A DNA stretch of 64,000 bases, taken from the NCBI RefSeq assembly GCF_040958095.1, contig NC_091217.1, positions 11,529,120 to 11,593,119 of the forward strand, read 5' to 3'. Position 1 is the first letter of the stretch. Every line of letters begins with the position of its first letter. Shown piece by piece: positions 1-12,317 of the stretch. The position numbers were made by a program, and so were the translations under genes. A model generated the notes under the pieces. The model had not been told where the DNA came from and made no database searches. It saw only the letters and a program-made list of their open reading frames with translations. Source of the stretch: Procambarus clarkii. Its lineage: Eukaryota > Arthropoda > Malacostraca > Decapoda > Cambaridae.

Positions 1-790
1 AAAACTCTTTATTCATCCAGGATTGTTAATTAAGGAATCTCTTAATTCCTGTGCCGGGCTCCCTCCCCCCGTTTTACGTCTCCGTATTGATTCAGCTAGG
101 GTTTCCCTCTCGTCTGTGCCCTTGCCTGTCACGATAACACTGCGTGCCGCTTCCGCCCACCCTTACTGCCTTATATCTTTCAGCCTGGGGGAGGTGATCT
201 ACGCAACAAAAAATCGACGCACGCTCCGACTGGACCAGGTATCGCTTACATGGTCAGGAATCGACACTCTTCGGATCCTACAAGCGCAGTGCAGGGCGCA
301 CGCATACCCTAGCCCAGCGGGCGCCCCCGGCAAGTTCTACCCGGCCTGTGCCCAGTGAACAGGCAACACTTCCTCAGGGCGATTAATTCGCGCCGCCCTC
401 GCAGAGATAGGCTCGCCTTCAGCCGACCACGCACTCTTACCTTTAGAATTGACAGGGCCACTCGGCTCTCTTGACGGGCTAGCCATCGGAGTTAACGGCG
501 GGTCCAGCAACCAGCTGCAACACCCAGCTGACTACGTCCGGGACGTTGTTGCACTGCCATTCTGAGGCCTCCTTGCGACCAGCGGGCCTCGCCCTTCGGG
601 GGGGGGTCCGGCCAGCTGGCCTGCGGTGGGGGTGCAGCGCCGGTCCCCAAGTGTCCCGCTGTCCGCAGCTAATCCTTTGCCCAGTCTACGTGCTAGTAAG
701 AGTAAGGAACCCCTTCTCCTTAATCCTTCTCCCGCTGGCCCTCCCGGGATTGGGGGTGCTCCGCCGGAACCCCCAAAGTGATAAGCCTGC
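1..790. other. GC-rich stretch, unassigned
   Basis: This stretch is clearly richer in G and C than the AT-rich DNA that follows from about 800. Short open frames exist on both strands (for example 23-358 on + and 532-813 on -), but none shows a domain I recognise, and overlapping open frames on both strands are expected in GC-rich DNA. It could be a CpG-rich first exon or promoter of the candidate gene downstream, or the end of an unknown repeat. I see no splice donor or element terminus that decides between these. Confidence 0.3.
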
Positions 791-1317
791 AGATAGCTAA
801 GAAATATTCCCATGAATTGTAATTAGTCTAATTAATGCAACTTTCATTTACTACCTATGGATGTAGTTATTAATTGTAATTGATCTCTACTTTATCATTA
901 AGGATTATTCATTATAATTATTCCTTAATACTTTATTGTTATGCACTAGTCAATAATTATTTATCATTCATCCAAATTAGCTATTGGATTCATTAAAATA
1001 ATTGCTTATCATTATACTATTTGTTATTATTATTATTTATTATATAATAATAATTTTATCTATTAATTTGTTATTTATTAATTTATATAATAAATTAATT
1101 TATTATATATTAATTTTATATATTAATTTATTATTCATTATAAAATAAACAAGTCCCCAATCTGAGCACGTTTTCTTCCAACCTCAGAAAATATACTGCT
1201 GTGTACTCGACCAGCGGGTGAGAGGTAAGTTATATCGAACAACTATGGGGAATAGATGGGTTATTTTAAGCGTAGAATGTCAGGTAACCGGTAACTACAC
1301 AGATGGGGTAGTGTTTT
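791..1317. other. AT-rich spacer
   Basis: The DNA is AT-rich, and between about 1015 and 1145 it is almost only T and A in degenerate TTA/TTTA repeats. No coding signal or element end was seen. Confidence 0.5.
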
Positions 1318-2260
1318 TTTAAGTGTTTATTTACTAAAGTGGAACATTACATTATGCCTTTAGCTGAACAAGTCTACTGGTGGGGGAAGTAGACGGGTTT
1401 TATGAAAGTATTTTACCTAAATATTTGTATTTGGTTAACTAGTTCAGCCGTTACCAGGGAGGGTGTTCCTTTAATCTAATCTAAAAATTCTAGCCGGACA
1501 AAGTGATTAAATAAAGAAATTGAATAGAACGAAGTGGTTTGCCAAGGTGCTTAACATTTAGTTTGGTTCACTTACTACTTGCTTAAAGAATGCAAGTTTA
1601 TCATATTGAATTTACCGTAGTTTTACTGCATTTAATATACCGTTTTTACCCTATTTAATTATGTCTGGTAAAGGCCGGTCGTGGAAAGTTCCTAATATAG
1701 CAAGTTTTAAAGGAAAAGTTTGAGTTAACTTTAACGCTTAAGTTAGTGACCAATTAGCTTAGTCTATTGTGAGGAAAGTTACTAGAATCTAACATGGCAA
1801 GTGCCATTTCTCTACTTTTTGAGAAACATGACTAGATACATGAATCGCATAGTTTTATTACTAAATGTTCATGGATTAGGTTGCATAGTTGAGGAAATGG
1901 TGATAAGGTTTGTGATTTTGTGTACCTTGACTTCATCAGAGATTTTGATAGTGGCGCAAAATTGATAGGGGCTCGGATCATTGGGAATGCTGACTGAAGT
2001 TGATTAGGTCATGGCTATACCAAAGGAAATTAGTATAAATGGGGTTAAGTTGGAGGAAGTGTTGTAAGTAGTGCCTAAAAGCTCTCCTTGGACCTCGGTT
2101 ATTCACAAGATTATGGTTTAGACTGCAATAGTTGCCGAATTGGCAAATAAAAAATACCGATGCCCTATATAGTTTTGAAATGGTTAAGACTACCAGATGC
2201 AGTTTAATGCTGACAAATGTAAGGTTTGGAGGCTAGGTAAAGATGAGATAGATGTTGTAG
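1318..2260 (+). mobile_element. CR1-like LINE (family D) decayed RT fragment
   Basis: The segment is collinear with the RT part of the family D LINE at 48300-49920. Shared stretches include the 'gctgaacaagtct' segment near 1360, the 'aattagcttagtctattgtg' segment near 1750 (the YRPISL motif in the better copy), the 'gtgtaccttgact' segment near 1920 (YLDFSKAFD) and the 'cagtttaatgctga' segment near 2200 (QFNADKC). Many indels leave no open frame. The copy is old, and it lies just upstream of the candidate exons, as an intronic or flanking repeat would. Confidence 0.7.
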
Positions 2261-2374
2261 ATTGTTAAGAGTATTAAATTTTTTGCAGGTGGTAAATTCT
2301 CCCCGAGGTGGCACTGCTCTCCAGCCTGGGATGTTGATTGGTTAGTCTTCAACTGCCTCCCAACATGGTAGTGA

Positions 2375-4541
2375 GGTCCTGAGCTGACATGCAGTGAGGA
2401 ACGTGGAAAGCTTCCTGAATTGGCACATGGTATGCCTCCCCTACCAGCAGCTGGCACAAATGTTCCAGCTAAGTGGATGAAGCCCACACTAAAATGTAAG
2501 TGGTACAGTAAATGGACACCCCCCCCCCCCCTCCCTTTTGACACTGAACAGTTGGAAGGGGGGGGGGGAGAAAATTACTAAATTTAGTAAAATCGCATTG
2601 TCTTGGTAGTATAGTTGGGTTAATTATGAATTTTCAGACTAAAAAGCTTGGTACATAATTCAACAGAATAAATTTGTCCTAGTAGTAAGCAGTGGTTGCA
2701 AAAGAATAAATTGTATACATGTTTTGTATTGCTTTTATTCAAATGTTATACATGGTTCTTAAATTAAAGTTTGTTTGCAATGTTCCAGAAAAATGTTCAT
2801 GACTAAAGTTGTTGGAAAATAAAATTTGTATAGGATGTTGACTTGAAATGACTATAGCTTTGTTTGTAATTAAGATGGGACAACAAGATACTTAGTGTGC
2901 CATTTAAAACAGCAACTGTTAAACTGGTGGTTCAGGTATGAACAAAATAACATCGCTATGCATATAACTTTTTAGTAATATTTACTGTTCACATGACAGG
3001 TTGTGGAAGGTCCTGGCAACAAAGAGCTGCAGGAAAATACTTGCAGATCTACAGTAAGTAGTGTTGTGTACATTGGAATTAGAGGGTAGAAGTTAATTGC
3101 TAAAAACCTATTAAATATTAGGGTATGGAAGTCTAGGCTTAGGCTAGTGGGTACAATATGTGCAAGTTTAGTCCTTTCAGGAATGTATTTAATAGAATGG
3201 TATGTTGAAATTGTGAAAATTGCAATGTGGGGCATTAGATCTTAAACAGCATAGTTGAGGGTGTTTTATTAATAATTTTAATGAAATATAAATCTTGTTT
3301 AGTTAACATTAAATGTTTGTTAAATACGCTTTAATCTATAACACTGTTAAGGGTAATCATGAGTCAAAGTTAATGGCAGGAAAAGTTTTGTTCTAAGTGA
3401 TGGTATTTTTCCCTTGAAAGTAAAAAAAATATTCAATGTTTACTTTAGCTTGGTTTTAAATTTATATAGTTTTCCAGAATGTGGTTTGGAAAGTCCAGAA
3501 GTCCCTCTGTCAGTTGGAAGAGTTAAACAGAATCAGGCGAGTTGTAGTAAAGGTTAATCTGAATAGATTTGCATAAAAGTAAAAAAAATAGTATTAACTT
3601 AAACAATATAGCATTGGCTAAAGATAAATGTAAATTGCCATTGAAGTGCAGTTTTGGATAGTTTCTCAAATGACATTTACTGAAACTTGGCAAATTGATT
3701 CCATATATATTTATATTGCTAAATTAGATCTTTACTACTAGAATATGTAGGAAAGGTAAATTCCTTAAAGAAATTTTTTCCATCTGAATTTGTAAAGTAC
3801 TGAATGCTAATTTGAAAAGTAAAGCAAGATTGGCTTTAAATCTGAAATTAATTTGTTGAAATATTTTTTCAGGTGAAAGTGATTATGATGCATGGACTGA
3901 GGCTCCTTTACTCTGCAAAAGGAAATCTACAAAAGTGGGTGAGTTTGAATTTGATGTTTTAGCTATATCAATGACCTAATCTTAATTCTCTTATCTAGTC
4001 CATTTATAGGTGTGTAACCATGTCCTACTGTTACAACCCACAGGGATTGATGCAGTTTGTACTGATCCTACCCCATTTCATAAAAGGGGACCAGGCAGTC
4101 CTGCAGATTTTCCTGGCATGGCTTTTTCAGAGCTTTGCTCTACTACCCATCTAATAGATGGACTAGATTTGCTTAGGGACCCTTAACAATGGTTACATTG
4201 TTAATTCTCACAGGGCTTGTTTGCTGAATGGGTGGATGCATCTAAAACTTTAGTGCCTGGCATGCATTGTACAGTGCTTTGAGTAAAGCATATGTACAAT
4301 GTGTTGAGGGCACTAAAGTGGTGGATGTAATGTTCCCATTCAGGGAACAAGCTCTGCACTGAAATCAGGAAGGGATAGGCCTTGCTGAGCCTATCTTAAA
4401 AGATAGGATGTTAGGATTTTTTGGACTTATTATTAAGCATTGGTGATAATAAAAGTAGTGTCCCTGTTTAATGTTTATTGTTGTTTTACAGGTGATTGTC
4501 TCTGGAGTTGTCTTGGCCTTTTGGATCTTCTGTTCATCTAG
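2375..4541 (+). CDS. Candidate 3' exons of an unrecognised host gene
   Basis: Five open segments have splice-like borders: up to 2495 (donor GTAAGT; the frame opens after a TGA at 2372-2374, with a possible acceptor CAG ending at 2394), 3000-3053, 3478-3552, 3873-3938 and 4492-4541. Acceptors end in CAG and donors are GTAAGT, GTTAAT and GTGAGT. The three middle exons are 54, 75 and 66 nt, all multiples of three, and every junction falls in phase 1. One frame therefore runs through all five segments to a TAG at 4539-4541, followed by AATAAA at 4570. The read-out includes GKLPELAHGMPPLPAAG, CGLESPEVPLSVG and ESDYDAWTEAPLL, which look like a low-complexity, partly disordered tail. I do not recognise the protein. 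A second frame is also open through 3000-4558, but the first exon does not support it. Chance cannot be excluded for exons this short. Confidence 0.42.
2516..2570. repeat. Paired C-run and G-run
   Basis: A run of 14 C near 2518-2532 is followed about 27 bases later by a run of about 12 G near 2559-2570. On one strand they could pair as a hairpin. This may be a low-fidelity sequencing region. Confidence 0.6.
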
Positions 4542-4569
4542 GAGCATCTGGCCCACAACCTGAAACAGT

Positions 4570-4575
4570 AATAAA
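4570..4575 (+). terminator. Polyadenylation signal AATAAA
   Basis: A canonical AATAAA lies 28 bases after the stop of the candidate last exon (4492-4541). It supports that exon being terminal, but the hexamer is common in AT-rich DNA. Confidence 0.35.
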
Positions 4576-4595
4576 TATTAGATGTTATAAATACT

Positions 4596-5721
4596 ATATG
4601 TAAAACTTATTAAATAAACCAATTTTAATGAAACTACTTTATATACTTTATCCTGAAATTATGCTGGAAATTATTGTTTACTACTATTGATGCAATGTTT
4701 AAACATGTGAAATTTTTTTACTTTGAAAATAAATACTTTGTAAAATTTACACCTATTTGTAACTTGTTACATAGGTGCATGCAAAATGCATTGAAAAGAT
4801 GTAAAAGTGGACTACCTATTCAATTTACATAAACTAACAAATATTGCAAATTAGTCTGAAATATTGAAGTGGAAGAAACTTCAGTCAATATTTTAGTTTT
4901 TATATTTGAAAGAATTTAAAGCTATGCAACACCTAAGCTTTGTACAAATTATGATTAAATTAACTAAAGATCATTGTTAAATTTACAAAACATTAGAAAA
5001 GTGACACTGAAGCATCTATACAACATGGTTTTCACAAAGTCTTTGGTAACTTAAATTTAATCAAAGCTCTTAAATGATTTGTCTGCCAAACTTCAGATAT
5101 TCTGAAATATTTTACCTATATTAAAACCATCATTGTTTGAAAGGGGCAAAACAGATTACTGTCAATTAGTTTGACCTAACATCTGCAAGGTCCTGAAGGA
5201 ATGGAATTTTTTTTTTTTTTTTTTTTGTAAACTGTTTGCTAAAAACAAACCCTGCCTAATGAACCTGCTCATTTTTTTTAGAAATGGTAATTGCAACATT
5301 ACCAAAGACCATTGTTTTAATAGCCAAAGTACCAAATGAAAGACCAAGAAGCAACAAACAGGTACATGGTAGAAAGGACAAAAGAATGGTTACGAGGACC
5401 CTTTAACAAATGAAAGAAATGACTGGGAAAAATGCTGTCATACCACAAGGGGTCTTAACCCTTGTCATTTACATCACTGACATTAATCTAAATATTACCA
5501 ACCACAAAAATTGCTGATAACATGTTATTAAAAAAATAAAGAATATAATATTGAGGCCTTAATGCAGATCTCTAACTCTACAAATAGTAACAAGACTGGC
5601 AATTTCTTAAAACAAACAAATCCAAGACCTTGCATGTGAGCCAGAACAATCCATATCACAACTACCACATTAAAATGAAACAACAATGAAGGTAAGGTAA
5701 TTACCAAAAGAAGGCACCAAA
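4596..5721. other. AT-rich spacer, nothing recognised
   Basis: AT-rich sequence with a T run at about 5208-5226. No domain, tail or inverted terminus was recognised. Confidence 0.5.
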
Positions 5722-6590
5722 GTGCGAAATAATCAGAGGGCGCTAAATATCACCAAGAATGCCAATACGAGAACAAAAACGCACAAGGCGAACGATATCA
5801 AAAGTATCCGATTCACCTAGAATTCTATTGAGGGACAAGTGACTGCGAGGGACGGTCGGAAAGCAAGACACACGCTCGTCCTGGAAGTCAGGACATTCAA
5901 CAAGGATATGCACAACTGTTAGAGGGACAACGCAATTCGGACAATAAGCAGCAGGGCGGCGCTCCATTAAGTGACCGTGGGTTAAGCGGGTATGACCAAC
6001 CCACAGCCGTGCCAAAGCAGTGTCCCACCGCCGGTTACGGTGGTAGGAGGAAGGCCACGGGGACACACTAAGTTTGAGAGTATGCAGCTTGTTACCAACC
6101 ACAGAGGACCAACAACCCTGCCAACAGGGAAGAATGAATAACAGGATAAAAGTTGGAATAAGGAATACCTTTATGGGAGATGGGACAAGAACGGATAGCT
6201 TCCTTAGCGGCAGCATCCGCACGCTCATTGAAACACCAATATGGCTGGGAACCCAGCAAAACTCTACTGATTTAAATTTACTAGAAATAAGAAACAGCCA
6301 ATGTTGAATCTCAATGACCACCGGATGGACAGGATTAAAGGACCCTAGAGCCATGAGGGCACTACGAGAATCAACTACAACCACAAAGGTTGTGGTTGTA
6401 GTTGATTCTCTATCCGCTCCCCAAGAAGTATGGGACAAAACCTTAAGGAGGTTAAGGGCCTTAGAGCATTCAACTCGGAGGCAAGAGATAAGGCTGACCA
6501 AGACAAACGAGTGTCAAACACTAACCCCAAAAGCTTCGCGGAATCCCTGTACACAATGAGATGACCATAAAGCAACAACAATGAAGTAAA
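5722..6590 (-). mobile_element. I/Nimb-like LINE fragment: RNase H and C-terminal region
   Basis: Read on the minus strand, a frame of about 250 residues (6501 to 5743) contains DSRSALMALGSFNPVHP, then WVPSHIG, then LARLWVGHTRLTHGHLMERR and CPNCVVPLTVVHILVECPDF. These are the RNase H catalytic-D segment, the W-SH segment, and the Arg-rich and Cys/His tail typical of I-group LINE ORF2 proteins. A second copy of the same family lies at 12318-13826. Compared with that copy, this one has lost roughly 0.7 kb upstream of the RNase H Asp, and the join is marked by a perfect palindrome at 6366-6410. The end at 5722 matches the other copy's 3' end (a 'gcgctaaatatcac' segment in both). Confidence 0.8.
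6366..6410. repeat. Perfect 21-bp-arm palindrome in LINE
   Basis: GAGAATCAACTACAACCACAA, then AGG, then the exact reverse complement. The left arm is native LINE sequence (the other copy has a close match near 12965). The right arm is therefore a fold-back copy placed exactly where about 0.7 kb is missing. Confidence 0.9.
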
Positions 6591-6741
6591 GGTCCTTTCA
6601 GTAAGAATCTATCATTCACTGAAAGTTGCTGCAGTTAAAAATAAAAGAAAATACAAGTCCCTAGAAATAAACAAGCAACCATTTTGACTAAGGAAAAGAA
6701 GGTAGTTATTCTACTGTATAAATCTAAGTATTCACTTAGAT

Positions 6742-9345
6742 CAGGGGTCTCCAAACTATGGCCCGCGGGCCACATCCGGCCTGCCACATAATTTCATCCG
6801 GCCCTCCAAACAAATCCCTGTGTGGTGGCCTTGAAAAAATAATTATGGTACGAATGGCATCGCAGAATTATTCAAAGCTGGGGCTGCTGACTGGTGGCGC
6901 TCAACCCGAGTCAGTTTTCCTCTCTCTCGATAGTGTGACGCACAGATACTAATACTGGTAGGTATGTGTTGTGCATTACAACCAATCAGTTGTGTATAAC
7001 TGTATATTGTGGGGATGGAGGGCGAGTGGGGCTTCGCTGCTTCCGTTTCAGGGAGCACAAACACTGTACAATATTCTTTTCTCTGTACTTTGACAATGCC
7101 TTTATCTTAGTTATACAAAATAGCAATAATACTATTGTAGCCAAAAATATTGCATGTTTAAAATAGTTAAAATGATAACCATTAAGTTTATCAACGAAAG
7201 CTGTTGCCATAATATTTACCACTTTATAATAATATGCTATGCTTTTTAACACCACATACAAGCTGTTTTTTTCCTGTAGAATTTATTTCATTTATTTTAC
7301 CCTTATGTTTTCAGATATGGAAAAGATAAAGAAAAGAAAAGTGGACATTGAGTGCCGTCGGTTCAATGATGAATGGAAGATAAAGTACTTTTTTGTGATA
7401 GCAAATGATAAAGCTTTATGCATAATATGTAGAGACAGTGTTGCTGTTCTGAAGGAATACAATATTCGTCGGCACTATGAATCTAAACGTGGCTCAAGTT
7501 ATTCTCACATCACAGGAGCAGAACGCACTAAAAAGTTTGAATCATTTCAGCACAGTCTGCATTCTCAACAAGCTGTTTTCAGTAAGAAAAAATCTGAAAA
7601 TGAAACTTCAACTAGAGCCAGTTACAAAGTTGCCTATGTGTTGGCTAAAAAAGGAAAACCTTTCACTGATGGTAGTATCATAAAAGAGTGTATAGTGGAA
7701 GCAGCAGGAGAGGTATGTCCAGAAAAAGTAAACCTCTTCAAAATGATAAGTCTTGGGTCAAATACTGTTGCTCGTAGAATTGAAGATTTAGGAGGCGACA
7801 TAATTCGGCAAATAAAGGAAAAAAACAAAAAGATTTTGTTGGTATTCTCTTGCGTTGGATGAATCAACTGATGTGTGTGATACTTCTCAGCTCTTAGTAT
7901 TCATTCGTGGTGTTGATAGTGAATTTAATGTGAACCAAGAATTAGCATCAGTTCACAGCATGCACACCACAACAACTGGAGAGGACATTTTCAATGAACT
8001 AAGTAAAACTATGACAGAATATAACCTGGAATGGAAACAAGTGCAGTGTGTGACAATTGATGGAGGAAAGAATATGTCTGGGACAAAGAAGGGTTTGGTT
8101 GGGCAAATTACAACAGCTTGTGAGGTTGGAGGCTCAAAACCCATTTTTCTGCATTGCCTTATCCATCAACAAGCATTGTGCCTAAAATATGTTGATATGT
8201 CTTGTGTCATGAAACCTGTTGTTTCTGTGGTTAATTTCATTAGATCTCATGCACTCAACCATCGCCAGTTCCGTGATTTCTTGAAAGAAATTGATGCGGA
8301 GTTTGTTAACTTGCCTTATTATACAGCAGTTAGATGGCTTAGTTGTGGAAAGGTTTTGCTGCATTTCTTTGAGCTCAGATTAGAAATTGATTTATTTCTC
8401 ACAGAGAAAAATAACCCTCAGCCATTATTATCAGAATGTGAATGGATTTGGAAATTGGCATTTTTTGCAGATATGACAGGTCATATGAATAACTTGAATC
8501 TGAAATTGCAAGGCAAAACAAATTTGATCAGTGACTACTTTGTTCATGTCAAGGCATTCAGAGCAAAACTTGCACTACTTGAAGGCCAGGTGAAGGTTAA
8601 GAATTTTGCTCATTTTCCATGTTGTGAAAAATTTCATGCAGGAAGTAAAGTTGAATTTCCTTTTTCATTTGCAAATGAAATAATTTCAGATTTGAAAAAA
8701 CAGTTTCAGAAGCGATTTGCTGACCTTGATGCCAAAGCAAATGAAATCAGGCTCTTTCATAATCCATTTGACTGCAATGCTGAAAATCTTCCAACTCAAT
8801 TTCAAATGGAAATTATTGATCTCCAGGCAGATGACAGACTGAAAGATAAGTATAGAGAAGGAAATCTGATTGAGTTTTATAAATGCCTGCAGCCAGATCA
8901 GTTTCCAAATTCGATAAAGTTTGCTTGTAGTTTTGTGTCCATTTTTGGTTCAACATACTTGTGTGAACAAACTTTTTCCAAAATGAAGTATGTGAAATCT
9001 AACTATCGAGCAAATTTGTCTGATGATCACTTGAAATCAATTCTTACAATTGGCTCATCTAATCTGGAACCTGATTTTAATGAAATTTTGAAGTCAAAAC
9101 AACAGTATCATTCGTCACACTAATTTGGTTGCATAAAACTAAAGGCAGGAATCTATTTAGTTTACCCTGATTTTTTCCAAAAAGATATGTTTGAATTTTT
9201 CCATGTTTATACTTTAATATTTGAGGAAATTAAATTACTGGCACTGATTTGTTTTTTGTTTTTTTTCATTTTTTATTCCTCCGGCCCGCATAAATATGGG
9301 AAATATATAATGTGGCGCTTACATTGAAAAGTTTGGAGACCCCTG
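6742..9345 (+). mobile_element. hAT DNA transposon, almost intact
   Basis: The 2,604-bp element is bounded by 16-bp perfect terminal inverted repeats, CAGGGGTCTCCAAACT at 6742 and its reverse complement ending at 9345. It is flanked by a perfect 8-bp target duplication, ACTTAGAT, at 6734-6741 and 9346-9353. TIR sequence, duplication length and the encoded BED-finger transposase all fit the hAT superfamily, close to the lineage from which vertebrate ZBED5/FAM200/GTF2IRD2-type proteins were domesticated. The clean TSD and TIRs suggest a fairly young insertion into otherwise decayed DNA. Confidence 0.95.
7317..9123 (+). pseudogene. hAT transposase with one frameshift
   Basis: The transposase catalyses cut-and-paste transposition. 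Starting at the ATG at 7317 (MEKIKKRKVD), a BED-type zinc finger follows (DEWKIKYFF, then CIIC about 30 residues on, then an RRHYESK His segment). The frame then crosses to a second one near 7845-7856, where the expected segment before DESTDV reads SCVG. The second frame (7855-9123, 422 residues) carries DESTDVCDTSQLLVF (first catalytic Asp region), TIDGGKNMSG (second Asp), HCLIHQQALC, TAVRWLSCGKVL and the C-terminal dimerisation motif FGSTYLCEQTFSKMK. Total length is about 600 residues, as expected for this subgroup. One single-base-class indel is the only clear lesion, so the copy is probably inactive but recent. A 'ttttcag' just before the ATG could be a 5' intron acceptor. Confidence 0.9.
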
Positions 9346-11172
9346 ACTTAGATAACTGTATCCAAGCATAGAGGTTCCCCCCCCCCCCCTTCCCTTTCAG
9401 AAAAACATCTACTTTCGAAAAAGTTTAACATTGCCCAACAAAAATGATTCCAGAACTAAATTGCCTAATACCAGGAACAACTGAGAGCCATGACAAACAC
9501 TGCAACCCTCTCCTACCCCCAAGTCTTATGCTATTTATGATCCAAGGTAATTTGACATACTATACTGTACTTCCTACAGACGAGTCTAGTGAGAGGGTGA
9601 TCTCCTGGCGATTAAATTGAAGCACGATACAGGTGTCAACGAACATCAGTCAGCCCACTTGTCAGCACAGTGGATAACTAATGACATCATAATCTGCAGT
9701 GTTGTATGCCTCCCTGTGGCCATTTAAATCAATAAAACACAGGGTTGTGGCAATGTTTACAGCATAAGGCAAGGTATAGAGGAATCCTGGAATGCCATGT
9801 AATGTGTAGTCCTTGAATGTGCTTTAGGCAACCAAATTGAATAACAACATTTCTGGTGTTCGGCTATATAATCCGAGTTTCTCATTCGGTATGATGTTTT
9901 AAACCTAAATAGGAATTCACTTTAAAGGTCAATTTATTTGCAAAGTGCTAACCAGATTCCAAATTACTGAGCTCTGAAAATACTACAAGGCAAGTTTAAC
10001 CGAATGAGTGTTTGCCTATCCATACCCCCATGAGGTATGTGACAACACTGAATAAAGAAAGGGTCTTTGAGCATTCACCGTGCAGGTATTAATATAATTG
10101 TACAATGGTGCTTGGTGGATGATATTTCCTATTAAAACTCATTGGACAACTGTTTGTATTAGACATTTTAAACCTACAAATGGTAGCCCTAGATATCGCA
10201 CTACAGTATTAATTACAAGATGAACAATGTAAAATCAATACCACAACAGCAAAGGATGACAATGGCTTTTCAACAACCGACAAACACACAGGTCTAACAC
10301 CAGCCATCCCGAGAGAGGACGTCCCAAGCATGTACACCCCACAACTTTACATCACCTTTGCTACCTCACGCGAGCACGCAACAGCATGAGGATGCCATAC
10401 TCCCAAACCAACTCCATGCACTTTGAGGCTTTAACAACTCAACATTTAAAAAGTTGATTTAAAAAATCAAACACCTGAATTTTTCCCAAATTAAATTTAC
10501 TAGGGAAATGCACACCAAGCCATGAAACTTACAATGAAGATGAACAAACTACACACAACTGTCACCAAACTTCCACATACCACCCCCCTCTCACTCCTGC
10601 CCTCCCTCCTTAGGTGCTCTGATTGGCTGAGCACCTGAGCCACCACCACTCGCCTCTTGTTGTGAGAGCCTAGAGCATGTTTGGTTGCACTTTAAAAGTT
10701 CCCGAGTGTACTCGCCTAATTGTGAGTACCGCCTGCCCGGTTCACCATTTTGTTTTTCAATCTACCTCAATTTACCCCTTTACAGTCAAATATTATGCAA
10801 AATTCTGTTTAAGACTTGTCCCTTCTTAACTTAAATAACTGCTTTGGCCATCTGCAATCTTTCTAGGTGGGTAAAAATGACTCTTGAGGCCAGAAAGGAC
10901 TTATCACACGGCGATCATAACAATACGGTACACACACAAAATCACAACCTGATATACACCGAGCAGAAAATCCACTGGAGCTGTGATGCGACGTAAACCC
11001 TTGCCCAAGGCACTGGCAGCTGCATACTCTACCACAGTATATTACTGACTTTGTAAAAGTCTTACAACCGGATTTCCCCATAAATCACAGCAAGTTTTGA
11101 GGCCCCTCCTTGAGTCAACGTCTTACGTAAGACCTACAAGCACTCAGGTGAAGGCTGAAGAAGCAGTTCAAC

Positions 11173-11258
11173 ACCATACGCCCCAACTTCAAATACACAG
11201 TTGAGAGGCGGGACCAAAACGTGATTTTCTGTGTGTGCCTGAAGTTGGGGCATACGGT
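11173..11258. repeat. Inverted repeat, 19-bp arms
   Basis: ACCATACGCCCCAACTTCA at 11173-11191 pairs with 11240-11258 with two mismatches across a 48-base loop. It could be the core of a small fold-back element. Confidence 0.7.
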
Positions 11259-11699
11259 CTTGCTTCACCCTTCACTTTACCCTTCACCGGCGTACTTCAG
11301 GGGTTTTATTTAATACTTGGACTGGCTTCAGTAGGGCCTCCAGAATTTCTGTGGCTTCACAAGTGTCACGTGAATCCCCTGCATAGCAGTGGAACTGCCT
11401 TTTCCCTTCACCTTCAATACCTCTGCACTGGAAGTATTATACATCTACACCAGCCCAGAAGAGTCATCAGTCCTGCCACCTCTCCATACCCCCCAGGGCC
11501 TGGCACGGCCTGGTACGACTCAGAGGCAAGCCGGGCGCCACTGCTAACTGGCAGTTTGTCCCCACAAACAAGCAGTTAGCCGCCTTCAACTGACAGTGGT
11601 ACAGCTCAACACAAAGGCACCGCCAGCCACAACGAGCATTTTGCTAGTTGACCGGATGTCCACCTCGTGTTGACACTGGATGAGTCATCACCGCCGGAC

Positions 11700-11708
11700 T
11701 ATATAAAG
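11700..11708 (+). promoter_or_regulatory. Possible TATA box
   Basis: TATATAAAG sits at the end of a locally GC-richer stretch and is followed by CT-rich DNA. No clear initiator or coding exon follows, so this is only a sequence match to a core promoter element. Confidence 0.22.
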
Positions 11709-12317
11709 AGCGCTGCCTCCCTGGAGAGGCAATCTCTCCCTTAGTGCTCTAGGATCACCTTGGTGTCTCTAACCCGTCGTCCACTTCCAGCCAACGTCGT
11801 GTGACTGATGCCATGGTGGTATGGTAGCTGTCTTCAGAACACCAGTATATCTTCATACTTTTATTCATTGCTTATAGTTTATTTTTTGCATTTAAGGTCA
11901 TACTAACTTGTTCACCTTTGCATTACATGATAGTCAAGTATTGTCATGTGTTATTTTTGTTCATTACTATTTCAGTAAATTGTTTAATTATTTATTTGAT
12001 AATTTTCATTTGTTTCCACCTGCAACTTACACACTGCAAGGCCAATACCAGCATTTCTTTCATTTATGTGAGGGAGAGCCATACCATCTTGGTTCAGTAT
12101 AGCTGTGATACCATAACCCGTCACACAAGATATCCAGTTGTAAGACTTTTACCATCAGTGGTGGTAGAGTATGCAACTGGCAATGCCTTTGTTACAGGTT
12201 CGCTTCATCTCACAGCCCCAGTGGATTTTCTCACACATTTGAATACATGAAACAACTTTATTTGATACATTCCAAACCAAAGTACTGTACAGTACAGTAA
12301 TTATCAAACCATCAAAT

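Larger units (their letters stand above)
9354..12317. other. Spacer with small repeats, no gene recognised
   Basis: Nearly 3 kb follow the hAT element with no recognised coding domain. The stretch holds a C-run at 9377-9389, an inverted CCAAT-like ATTGGCT near 10622, an inverted repeat at 11173-11258 and a TATA-like box at 11700. A 14-base segment near 11203 (gttgagaggcggga) also occurs in the tail of the LINE E fragments. Confidence 0.5.

Noticed and set aside
23-358. 111-codon frame at the left edge
   Set aside because: No recognisable domain, GC-rich DNA with other overlapping frames. Kept only as an unassigned region.
2233-2544. Minus-strand frame of 103 codons
   Set aside because: It is antisense to the candidate exon ending at 2495 and runs through a homopolymer. 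No protein features.
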